Assembly: GCF_041296385.1 (NCBI RefSeq)
Contig: NW_027183587.1
Location: 140,509 to 204,508 of the forward strand
Direction of reading: 5' to 3'
DNA: 64,000 nucleotides
Source of the DNA: Aphelocoma coerulescens
Taxonomy: Eukaryota > Chordata > Aves > Passeriformes > Corvidae
Shown: positions 1 through 10,050 of the stretch, in pieces
How positions within the stretch are numbered: the first letter of the stretch is position 1
Layout of the letters: each line of letters opens with the position of its first letter
Notes under the pieces: generated by a model
Told to the model about the DNA's origin: nothing
Database searches by the model: none
Seen by the model: only the letters and a program-made list of their open reading frames with translations
Made by a program: the position numbers and the translations under genes

Positions 1-2464
1 GGTAAGGTCATAGAGCCAGTGTTGGTGGAGCAGATGTTAAGGTACCATGGGGAGGAATAGCCCAGTGAGATATTTCTCTCCTGGCCCCTTCTGTGTAGGG
101 GCAATTGTTGGACATATTCAATACTAGAGGTGTATCAGTCCCTGGATATGTTGTATTTTGGAGGAGGGGATGCTGTTTCTTTGGAGATAGGCTTGTAGTT
201 GCTCTCTTTGGCAAGGAAAGCAGGTTTGGATGCGCTCATGAGGTGCTCTTAGGGATTTTAAAGGCTTTTCCCAACAGACAGTTCTCTGGGTTAGAGCTGT
301 TGAGCTTTCAGCAGGAATGCAAAGGCCAAGCTTGTGACCCTTTTTTCCTGGTGCCTTTAGTGTGTGAGCAGTCCCTGGTGCTGTTGTCTTTGGATCCTGA
401 CTCTGGGAGAGGGAAGGCTTAGGATGGTACCTAGAGCTGAGAAGGAAAGTGCTGAGGGCAGCGTGTGCGCTGCTAGTTTGAGGGGTGCAGTTGAAGTTGT
501 AGGCAGCAAGAGCTTTCTCAGCTGGCACTGTTGTGAGCTCTGTTTTTGCCAGATGGTTTCAAGTTGGTAGGTGGACTCTGCCAGAGAGAAAAGATTTGTT
601 TGGGCAAAGAGGTTTGTCTGGCTCTTGGAGTGTGGTGCAAAAAAGAGTCTGCTCTTGGAAGGGGAAGATTCAGGAAAACTTTTTGTTCTGACACCGTTGA
701 TTTGAGTGCAGGGACGTTTCTAACTTGCCTCTGCCCTTGGGGTGGTTTTGAGCAGCGAAAGGTGCGTTTCCTTCTTTGGCAAGTCGTCAGTGCCATCGTG
801 TGGTTGTTGCGATGAGTGCTGACAGTGCCCAGGAAAAAGCCAAGTGCTTCATTGGCACGGCCCCAGTCGTGTGGGAGCAGTTGGTGGAAGAACTCCGCTG
901 TGCAGTCTGCCTCTTGGAGACGTAAAAGAATGTGTTCCTATGCATAGCGGGGAAGCAAGAGGAATCTTTTCATTGTTGGCTGTGCAGTTTCTAAGCGGCA
1001 AAAGTAAAGGCAGTTCCAGCATGGCCTCTTTCTTTCAGAACCTTTTCTGTGCCATCATGAAAATGCTCAACATGTAACTCGCACCCATTGAACTGCATCA
1101 AAGGTCCTGGAGCTATGCACTTTCCTTCAAGCTCTATGTACCATCTCTCCACCTCTCGCGGATCCCAAACCCCTTCCAAACATCCAGCAGCTGCTTCTGC
1201 ACGCAGGGAACAAATGCTAGAACAAGGCGTTGGCCTTCATAGTCCCTCTAAAATCTGTAAACTAAGCAAAACATACCAGTGACCAGCATTTTCCTTCGCA
1301 AATATATATATAGAGCATCATCACATTCTGTCAAAGTGGGTAAGTTCACCCTTGCAGTGCAGCTTTTCCAGCCGCAGTTCGGACTGAGAGATGTGCCAGG
1401 AGAGAAAGCATTTGTTGACTTTCCTTCTTCTCTGGAACACTTGATACTCGCAGTGCAATCACTTCCACACAACTTCGGTGTGCCCAGGTTCAAGCAGCTA
1501 GAGCTCACAGAGATGGGAAAGTCAGGGCAGAAGACGTTTCAAAAAAACGTTACAGCAGCATTAAAACTGTGCACAGCAGTCTGCAGCACTCTAGCTTACT
1601 TCTCTGACAGACATGCCATCCCATTGTGGGCTCTCACAGCTCGGTTGCAAGCTATCTTGGTTGCAAGCTACTCTCCTGAAGAAAAGAACTATAAGAAAAA
1701 GCCAATGCTGGGCTGCGCCTTCCCCTTGCTTCACGTAAAGCCACCCCATGCTGCACTCTGCACTTCCCTTCTCCGCCCCATTGACCACTGTGTTTTCTGA
1801 ATCTCGAAGCCTAAAGTTCAGCGATATTGTTTCAGCGGAGGGCTGGAAGAGGAATAGGTAGCAGCACAGCTAAAAGTAGCTGTCGCTGAGCTTTCTCCTT
1901 CCCAAAGCTAATGTGAATACGGCAGGTAGGCGAGTGGCAGCTACCCTCCTCTCTCAGCTTATATGCTGCATGCACGAGCCCGGTGCTCTGCGCCGTCGTT
2001 CACCCTCTTAAGTACCCTTGTCGCGCTTTCATTCTGCCAGAGTCGAACAGTCGTCTACTTCTCGCACAGAGAGCACAGTGCCGGCAGCGCAACCCTCCAG
2101 GCGGCTGCTTCTGCCGAAAGACGCCTGGGCTATGCACTTTCCCTCTCAGTGCTAGGTAGATCTACATTCTGTCTGTGTTGTGCTCTGAATCTTAACGAAA
2201 ACATTCTCAGCTAAGCCTCGCACACAGAAGAGTTTTAGGTCAACGAGCTTGCCCAAAGATTGCCCCCGTCCCTATACAAACTTATATTTACAGCCCATTC
2301 CAGTGGTAATCCTCTTTCCTTTACAGCCTGCACAGCGCTGTCAGATCGCGGTGCTCTCCGCACCTGCCTTCTCACTCCCAAGTACCATGGTGCACCTTAA
2401 AGCCTTGCAGGGAGCGAAGACACCGGTAGGCATCTCGCACAGAAGAACGGGCCAGGACGCAAAG
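1..2464 (+). repeat. A flank of HOR copy F0: decayed satellite sequence
   Basis: This is the first of seven copies of the A flank; its extreme left end lies just outside the window. From about 1,270 to 2,464 it aligns by eye, in the same order and orientation, with the 1,464-bp monomer. Shared landmarks include a CTGGAAGAGGAATAGG-like stretch near 1,845, AGTTTTAGGTC near 2,232 and CTTTACAGCCTGCACAGCGC near 2,319. It is therefore a diverged monomer. The part before about 1,270 is CpG-poor and I cannot align it convincingly. No intact gene is visible; open frames of 60-170 codons overlap in several frames, and many start at GTG or TTG. F0 and R1 share a private CCTCGC variant near 2,216, where the other copies read TCTCGC. 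Confidence 0.8.
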
Positions 2465-3342
2465 ATGGTCTTCCTTTCTCCTCCTCCTCCTCCTCCTTGC
2501 CCGAGTGGTGGTGCTGTGCTGAAAGTCTTGGCCGGCGAAAGGCTTATGCAGCAAGTGCTTCTCTCCTGACGCATTTTGCTGAGCGAGAGAGCTGCACGGA
2601 CACTTTCGACTCTGGGAAACAGCAAGACAATGATTGCACGTCGAGCTGAGCAAAAGCCGTGCACGGCACACCGTGGCTGCGTGCAGTGTTCACGCGGAAG
2701 AGCGGCAAAGCTCCAAGCCCTCGCTGGGCTTCCGTTCTGCCCGGAGCACAGGCGGCGAAGAACGAAGCAGCTGGGCACCGGCTTCATGTAGCCAGTGGAG
2801 CGAATTGCAAATGTCCAGCCGAGAGCTGCTTCACAAGCAGATTCAGCTGAGAACGCTCTGGCTGCTTCAGAAAGGAAGGCGCAGCCCTTGCACTCCAGCA
2901 CACAACCGGGCCAGAAACAGGTCCTTCAACCTTCAGTGCTGCCGACTCCATGCAGCTTGAGCACACCCAGAAGGACGCGTCCAGAAAGAAGGCGTTCTTC
3001 GAGTACCCCCCTCCTCCAAGGAGCCTCGAAACTGAGCACAACACGCTGCGGCTCGGCAGCTTCCTTCTCAGCGAGACGTACCGTCACATTTATGCACTCT
3101 CGCAGCTCCGTTGCCCACTTGCAGCAGCTGCTGCTACCGAAGCAAAAGGCTCCAGAAGTAAAAGCCACTGCTGGGCTGCACGTTCCCTCTGCCTCACGTA
3201 AAGCAGCAGAAACTGGCCGCTGCACTCTGTCCTTCCATTCTCTGCCGCACCTGCCACTGTCATCTCTGCGTCTCCAAGCATAAACCTGGGCACAAATGCT
3301 TTCCGGGGAAAGCTGGAAGAGAAATAGGTAGCAGCACAAGTA
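2465..3342 (+). repeat. Canonical 1,464-bp satellite monomer, partial, copy F0
   Basis: Near-identical to the canonical monomers elsewhere, for example 21,180-24,284 and 31,280-36,274. The change from decayed A-type to canonical sequence occurs around 2,465, about 150 bp earlier than in the other F units, where it is at the AAACAGCAAGACAATG landmark. This points to unequal exchange or gene conversion at the edge. The block is interrupted at 3,342, where the sequence turns back on itself. If the reversed block 3,343-21,460 is removed, it continues directly into the monomer at 21,461. Confidence 0.85.
3062..3342 (+). repeat. X segment (arm + loop), left boundary of reversed block
   Basis: This 281-bp segment consists of the 156-bp arm (3,062-3,217) and the 125-bp loop (3,218-3,342). 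The same segment in the same direction starts at 12,121 and 21,180, giving spacings of exactly 9,059 bp. Here it is entered from a tandem F monomer and left into the reversed arm. At 21,180 it is entered from an LTR and left into a tandem F monomer. The two ends look like reciprocal products of exchange within X. Confidence 0.85.
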
Positions 3343-3498
3343 GCCAGTTTCTGCTGCTTTACGTGAGGCAGAGGGAACGTGCAGCCCAGCAGTGGCTTTT
3401 ACTTCTGGAGCCTTTTGCTTCGGTAGCAGCAGCTGCTGCAAGTGGGCAACGGAGCTGCGAGAGTGCATAAATGTGACGGTACGTCTCGCTGAGAAGGA
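3062..3498. repeat. Hairpin, 156-bp arms, 125-bp loop (R1)
   Basis: Arms are 3,062-3,217 and 3,343-3,498. It is the core of the larger 2,465-4,095 palindrome. The left arm runs on into a monomer here instead of an LTR end, so no LTR promoter faces it. Confidence 0.9.
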
Positions 3499-5410
3499 AG
3501 CTGCCGAGCCGCAGCGTGTTGTGCTCAGTTTCGAGGCTCCTTGGAGGAGGGGGGTACTCGAAGAACGCCTTCTTTCTGGACGCGTCCTTCTGGGTGTGCT
3601 CAAGCTGCATGGAGTCGGCAGCACTGAAGGTTGAAGGACCTGTTTCTGGCCCGGTTGTGTGCTGGAGTGCAAGGGCTGCGCCTTCCTTTCTGAAGCAGCC
3701 AGAGCGTTCTCAGCTGAATCTGCTTGTGAAGCAGCTCTCGGCTGGACATTTGCAATTCGCTCCACTGGCTACATGAAGCCGGTGCCCAGCTGCTTCGTTC
3801 TTCGCCGCCTGTGCTCCGGGCAGAACGGAAGCCCAGCGAGGGCTTGGAGCTTTGCCGCTCTTCCGCGTGAACACTGCACGCAGCCACGGTGTGCCGTGCA
3901 CGGCTTTTGCTCAGCTCGACGTGCAATCATTGTCTTGCTGTTTCCCAGAGTCGAAAGTGTCCGTGCAGCTCTCTCGCTCAGCGAAATGCGTCAGGAGAGA
4001 AGCACTTGCTGCATAAGCCTTTCGCCGGCCAAGACTTTCAGCACAGCACCACCACTCGGGCAAGGAGGAGGAGGAGGAGGAGAAAGGAAGACCATCTTTG
4101 CGTCCTGGCCCGTTCTTCTGTGCGAGACGCCTCGCCGCGTCTTCGCTGCCTGCAAGGCTGTAAGGTTCGCGCTGGTACTTGGAAGTGAGAAGGCAGGTGC
4201 GGAGAGCACCGCGATCTGACGGCGCTGTGCAGGCTGTAAAGGAAGGACGGGCTGCCGCTGGAATGGGGTGCAAATGCGGGTTTCCACGCGTCGAGGGTGA
4301 GCTCTGGGTGAGCTTGTCGACCTAAAACTGTTCTCTGTGCCAGACGGAGCGGAGAACCTTTCCCTTTACATTTGGACGACAAGAAAGACCCAGTGTGCTG
4401 GTGTATGTCGCTGCGAGGGAAAGTGCATAGGCCAGGGCGTGTTCCGGCAGAAGCAGTCGGCTGGAGCATTTCGCTGCGGGCACAATGCTCTTGTGCGAGA
4501 AGTAGAGGACGCTTCGACTCCGGCAGAATGAAAGCGCGACCGTGGTACGGAGAGCGTAGGAATGAAGGCAGAGCCCCGAGCTGCTGTGCGCATCGCACAG
4601 GCTGCAAGGGGAAGCGTGGCCGTCACTCGCTTCTTTGCGGACTCACGTTAGCAGTTGAAACCAGGAAGTTCCACTTGCAGCTACTTGTGCTGCTACCTAT
4701 TTCTCTTCCAGCTTTCCCCGGAAAGCATTTGTGCCCAGGTTTATGCTTGGAGACGCAGAGATGACAGTGGCAGGTGCGGCAGAGAATGGAAGGACAGAGT
4801 GCAGCGGCCAGTTTCTGCTGCTTTACGTGAGGCAGAGGGAACGTGCAGCCCAGCAGTGGCTTTTACTTCTGGAGCCTTTTGCTTCGGTAGCAGCAGCTGC
4901 TGCAAGTGGGCAACGGAGCTGCGAGAGTGCATAAATGTGACGGTACGTCTCGCTGAGAAGGAAGCTGCCGAGCCGCAGCGTGTTGTGCTCAGTTTCGAGG
5001 CTCCTTGGAGGAGGGGGGTACTCGAAGAACGCCTTCTTTCTGGACGCGTCCTTCTGGGTGTGCTCAAGCTGCATGGAGTCGGCAGCACTGAAGGTTGAAG
5101 GACCTGTTTCTGGCCCGGTTGTGTGCTGGAGTGCAAGGGCTGCGCCTTCCTTTCTGAAGCAGCCAGAGCGTTCTCAGCTGAATCTGCTTGTGAAGCAGCT
5201 CTCGGCTGGACATTTGCAATTCGCTCCACTGGCTACATGAAGCCGGTGCCCAGCTGCTTCGTTCTTCGCCGCCTGTGCTCCGGGCAGAACGGAAGCCCAG
5301 CGAGGGCTTGGAGCTTTGCCGCTCTTCCGCGTGAACACTGCACGCAGCCACGGTGTGCCGTGCACGGCTTTTGCTCAGCTCGACGTGCAATCATTGTCTT
5401 GCTGTTTCAC
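3343..5410 (-). repeat. Satellite monomer block R1, 1.4 copies
   Basis: About 1.41 copies of the 1,464-bp monomer on the minus strand; the same landmark recurs at 3,600 and 5,064. It contains a (GGA)6 run near 4,065-4,083. At about 5,400 the sequence switches to decayed A-type sequence (TTTCACAGATTCTAAAC). Open frames up to 189 codons overlap on both strands and many start at GTG or TTG. I see no sign that they are genes. Confidence 0.9.
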
Positions 5411-8016
5411 AGATTCTAAACTATCCGTGTAGCTCTCGCTCAGCAAAATGCGTCAAGAGAGAAGCACTTGCTGGATTAGCCTTTCGCTGGCCAAGACTTT
5501 CAACACATCACCACAATGTGGGCGACAACGAGGAGAAAGGAAGAACATCTTTGCGTCCTGGCCCGTTCTTCTGTGCGAGATGCCTACCGGTGTCTTCGCT
5601 CCCTGCAAGGCTTTAAGGTGCACCATGGTACTTGGGAGTGAGAAGGCAGGTGCGGAGAGCACCGCGATCTGACAGCGCTGTGCAGGCTGTAAAGGAAAGA
5701 GGATTACCACTGGAATGGGCTGTAAATATAAGTTTGTATAGGGACGGGGGCAATCTTTGGGCAAGCTCGTTGACCTAAAACTCTTCTGTGTGCGAGGCTT
5801 AGCTGAGAATGTTTTCGTTAAGATTCAGAGCACAACACAGACAGAATGTAGATCTACCTAGCACTGAGAGGGAAAGTGCATAGCCCAGGCGTCTTTCGGC
5901 AGAAGCAGCCGCCTGGAGGGTTGCGCTGCCGGCACTGTGCTCTCTGTGCGAGAAGTAGACGACTGTTCGACTCTGGCAGAATGAAAGCGCGACAAGGGTA
6001 CTTAAGAGGGTGAACGACGGCGCAGAGCACCGGGCTCGTGCATGCAGCATATAAGCTGAGAGAGGAGGGTAGCTGCCACTCGCCTACCTGCCGTATTCAC
6101 ATTAGCTTTGGGAAGGAGAAAGCTCAGCGACAGCTACTTTTAGCTGTGCTGCTACCTATTCCTCTTCCAGCCCTCCGCTGAAACAATATCGCTGAACTTT
6201 AGGCTTCGAGATTCAGAAAACACAGTGGTCAATGGGGCGGAGAAGGGAAGTGCAGAGTGCAGCATGGGGTGGCTTTACGTGAAGCAAGGGGAAGGCGCAG
6301 CCCAGCATTGGCTTTTTCTTATAGTTCTTTTCTTCAGGAGAGTAGCTTGCAACCAAGATAGCTTGCAACCGAGCTGTGAGAGCCCACAATGGGATGGCAT
6401 GTCTGTCAGAGAAGTAAGCTAGAGTGCTGCAGACTGCTGTGCACAGTTTTAATGCTGCTGTAAGGTTTTTTTGAAACGTCTTCTGCCCTGACTTTCCCAT
6501 CTCTGTGAGCTCTAGCTGCTTGAACCTGGGCACACCGAAGTTGTGTGGAAGTGATTGCACTGCGAGTATCAAGTGTTCCAGAGAAGAAGGAAAGTCAACA
6601 AATGCTTTCTCTCCTGGCACATCTCTCAGTCCGAACTGCGGCTGGAAAAGCTGCACTGCAAGGGTGAACTTACCCACTTTGACAGAATGTGATGATGCTC
6701 TATATATATATTTGCGAAGGAAAATGCTGGTCACTGGTATGTTTTGCTTAGTTTACAGATTTTAGAGGGACTATGAAGGCCAACGCCTTGTTCTAGCATT
6801 TGTTCCCTGCGTGCAGAAGCAGCTGCTGGATGTTTGGAAGGGGTTTGGGATCCGCGAGAGGTGGAGAGATGGTACATAGAGCTTGAAGGAAAGTGCATAG
6901 CTCCAGGACCTTTGATGCAGTTCAATGGGTGCGAGTTACATGTTGAGCATTTTCATGATGGCACAGAAAAGGTTCTGAAAGAAAGAGGCCATGCTGGAAC
7001 TGCCTTTACTTTTGCCGCTTAGAAACTGCACAGCCAACAATGAAAAGATTCCTCTTGCTTCCCCGCTATGCATAGGAACACATTCTTTTACGTCTCCAAG
7101 AGGCAGACTGCACAGCGGAGTTCTTCCACCAACTGCTCCCACACGACTGGGGCCGTGCCAATGAAGCACTTGGCTTTTTCCTGGGCACTGTCAGCACTCA
7201 TCGCAACAACCACACGATGGCACTGACGACTTGCCAAAGAAGGAAACGCACCTTTCGCTGCTCAAAACCACCCCAAGGGCAGAGGCAAGTTAGAAACGTC
7301 CCTGCACTCAAATCAACGGTGTCAGAACAAAAAGTTTTCCTGAATCTTCCCCTTCCAAGAGCAGACTCTTTTTTGCACCACACTCCAAGAGCCAGACAAA
7401 CCTCTTTGCCCAAACAAATCTTTTCTCTCTGGCAGAGTCCACCTACCAACTTGAAACCATCTGGCAAAAACAGAGCTCACAACAGTGCCAGCTGAGAAAG
7501 CTCTTGCTGCCTACAACTTCAACTGCACCCCTCAAACTAGCAGCGCACACGCTGCCCTCAGCACTTTCCTTCTCAGCTCTAGGTACCATCCTAAGCCTTC
7601 CCTCTCCCAGAGTCAGGATCCAAAGACAACAGCACCAGGGACTGCTCACACACTAAAGGCACCAGGAAAAAAGGGTCACAAGCTTGGCCTTTGCATTCCT
7701 GCTGAAAGCTCAACAGCTCTAACCCAGAGAACTGTCTGTTGGGAAAAGCCTTTAAAATCCCTAAGAGCACCTCATGAGCGCATCCAAACCTGCTTTCCTT
7801 GCCAAAGAGAGCAACTACAAGCCTATCTCCAAAGAAACAGCATCCCCTCCTCCAAAATACAACATATCCAGGGACTGATACACCTCTAGTATTGAATATG
7901 TCCAACAATTGCCCCTACACAGAAGGGGCCAGGAGAGAAATATCTCACTGGGCTATTCCTCCCCATGGTACCTTAACATCTGCTCCACCAACACTGGCTC
8001 TATGTCCTTACCTTCC
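5411..8016 (-). repeat. A flank, copy R1
   Basis: Reverse complement of the A flank at the window start, including the private GGCTTAG variant near 5,799 shared with F0. Near 6,463 it carries TAAGGTTTTTTT, a variant shared with F4 (near 42,207) but not with F0, R2 or F3. Alleles are thus shared in conflicting patterns. No gene, RNA gene or unrelated mobile element is visible. Confidence 0.85.
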
Positions 8017-9382
8017 CAAGGAAAGGCACTGCAAGTCCCTTGGCCTTGCCTTGCCTTCAGTGCCTTGCCTAGTTTTTCCTAAGCTACCCTTGCTTTGCTT
8101 CCTTTGCCTACGTCTCGCACTACCTACAACTTGCTGGCTTTGCCCTGCCTACCACTCTTTACCTTGCCTTCCATGCAGGCAAGGCACTGCAAACCAAGTG
8201 CAGGCAATTGCAGGCAAGTCAAGCAAGAGGTAGGCAAGGCCAGAGCAGTGAGGGGGAAATAAATGGAGTGGTAGGCAAGAGAAGGCCCAGAAGTTAGAGG
8301 CAAGGCTTGCCTCTAGGAGGAAGGAAAGTCCACTGATGGGTAGGCCAGGCAGAAACAAGAAGGGCTCGGCAAGCCAAGGCCCTGGAGGAAAGCAGTAGGC
8401 AGGTCAAGGGTGTGGCACGGGCATGCAAGGGAATGCAAGGCTACGGAGGGCTAGCAGGGCAAGGCAAGGAAACTGTTGCGTTGCCAAGGCAAGGCGAGGC
8501 AAGGCAGGTGAGAAGTACATTCAAGGACTTCTGGTACACAAAAGTGGCTAGGCCCAACTGCTCTGTGTGGCCTTGATCCTGTGTGAGTCATCTCTAATCT
8601 GCACCTAAGAGACTTGAGCTACCTGCTTTCCTTTGTATGCAAAAGAACTCTCCTTCTGGTCCCGGAGCTCAAGGGCAAAATGTGAATTGCCCTTCCAAGA
8701 TTCAAGACATGCAAAGATTGGTCCCAGACAAAGGCTGCCCGTATAGATGAGTGTGGCAACATGTGTCCTTGCCTGGTCTTCCTCTCATGTGATCCTGAAA
8801 CACCGGAGATACTTGAGAGCCTTGAGATTCCTAGGAGGAGCAGAAAGGGCAGGGCAAGGCCCAGAAATGTCATTGAAAAGGGGTCTTGAATTCCAGGTGG
8901 GGGAGGGGTGAGCAAGGTAATGGAAGGCAAGGGGTTCAAGGGCAAGGCAAGGCAAGTGGTGGCTTGGCGAGGTGAGGCAAGGCAATGAGGGTCCTAGAAG
9001 GAAAAGAAAAGGTAAGGCCAGACCTAGATGACTGTGAAAGGAAGTCAGGTGGGGGATGGGTGAGCAAGTCAATGCAAGGCAATGGAGAAAAGGCAGGTAG
9101 AGGGAAGGCTACAGAGGGGGCAGGAAGGAAATGCAAGGCATGGGGAAGCATGTGAGGAGTGGGTGCTGCCAGCCCGCTGGGACGGTGGGGGCAGGGCAGC
9201 TGAGAGTGGCATGGTAGGGATATGGAGGCGGGGGTTAGTGTGGGGGGGGGGGGGGGTGTGCAGCAGAGTGCAGGGTAAGTGCAGGTGTGTGTGTGCATAT
9301 ACGGGGTTTTTTTTCCAGGTGCTGTGCCGGGGGGAGCCGTCCCACCTCCAAGAAGGTGTGGGAGTGAAAGGAGTAAGATGGA
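8017..9382 (+). repeat. Degenerate GGCAAGG/CCTTGCC repeat tract, R1
   Basis: The dense pentamer-like words GGCAA, CCTTG and AGGCAAGGC are interspersed with unrelated sequence. The first part (8,030-8,180) is pyrimidine-rich CCTTGCC and the remainder is mostly purine-rich GGCAAGG, so strand composition flips near 8,175. It ends with a GGGGG-rich stretch, the G15 run and a short GT run. No gene is supported; open frames here are low-complexity proline or leucine-rich products. Confidence 0.8.
9242..9256 (+). repeat. G15 homopolymer run
   Basis: Uninterrupted run of 15 G on the plus strand, about 125 bp upstream of the 5' LTR. Equivalent runs in the other copies are 15 to 17 bases. Read length errors are common at such runs, so the exact lengths are uncertain. 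Confidence 0.85.
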
Positions 9383-9806
9383 TGTGTCTTTACAAACAGA
9401 CTGTGTGAATCCACTCTTAGACAAGGCTAGCATAGAGCAGTAACAGATAGGGAAGTAATAGAAGAAAGTATTAGTTTTAGAAACTGTTACTAATCAACAG
9501 AGACTGTTGCTCAGCCAAGGCCCTGTTAAATTCCTGAACCTAGAGCAAGGCAACAAAGGCTTAATAGAATTAGGAATAGTTTCTTCTTCCTCCTTTTCTA
9601 TACCAAAAGGGGGGTGCATATTACATGGGGGCATAGAGTAGGCAATTCAGGAAGTCTTTACCTCCTGAGTACCTCAGCCAAAGGGGAAAAGGAAGAGGGT
9701 GCTATGGCTGGGAACTTAGCATAAAATGGGAGTAGTGTCCCACAATCATTTGAGAGACTGCACAGGAAAAGCCCCATGGCCTCTCCCTGTAGTTGAAGAA
9801 TGTTGT
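9383..9806 (+). repeat. 5' LTR, provirus R1 (part alignable to the 3' LTR)
   Basis: Begins TGTGTCTTTACAAACAGAC and aligns with the 3' LTR as far as GAAGAATGTTGTA near 9,806. The true LTR probably extends further, perhaps to the TTTGCCACAGG stretch near 9,893, but the truncated 3' LTR cannot confirm it. Shared blocks include GGCCCTGTTAAATTCCTGAA, CCAAAAGGGGGGTGCATATTA and GAGTACCTCAGCCA. Confidence 0.75.
9721..9727 (+). promoter_or_regulatory. TATA-like box of 5' LTR
   Basis: ATAAAAT at a position aligned with ATAAAAA in the 3' LTR, after GGAACTTAGC. The spacing and conservation between the LTRs fit an LTR promoter. Activity is unknown. Confidence 0.45.
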
Positions 9807-10050
9807 AGGATGCCTCTGTCTCCTCACTGGGGGGCTAATACTTGCGGCCATTGTTTTAGGTTAAGTGGTTTTATGTGTCTTCATTTGCCACAGGTGGTGC
9901 AGAAGACAACATGAAAATTAGACTAGCTAACTAGATCACACAATTAAAATATTTTCATTAATAATTCTACTTTTATATGGTCAGCTGAGTTTAGGCCAGG
10001 TGTGAGAGAATCAATTTGCAGCCTTAGGAGAAGAAGTAGCAAAAGTTTTT

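Larger units (their letters stand above)
2465..4095. repeat. Near-perfect palindrome, arms about 753 bp, loop 125 bp
   Basis: The left arm 2,465-3,217 is the reverse complement of 3,343-4,095, with the loop at 3,218-3,342. I saw one mismatch (T in the left copy against C near 2,577). Weaker symmetry continues outward because the decayed A flank is homologous to the monomer it faces. This is the F-to-R turning point of the array. Unlike the other hairpins here, no LTR adjoins it. Confidence 0.85.

Noticed and set aside
3062..3498. CRISPR-like or bacterial repeat array
   Set aside because: Repeat units are kilobases long, with no spacers of unique sequence and no cas-like genes.
9082..9408. 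Proline/leucine- or glycine-rich open frames in the GGCAAGG tract
   Set aside because: Low-complexity translation of simple repeats, with frames shifting between copies as the G run changes length.
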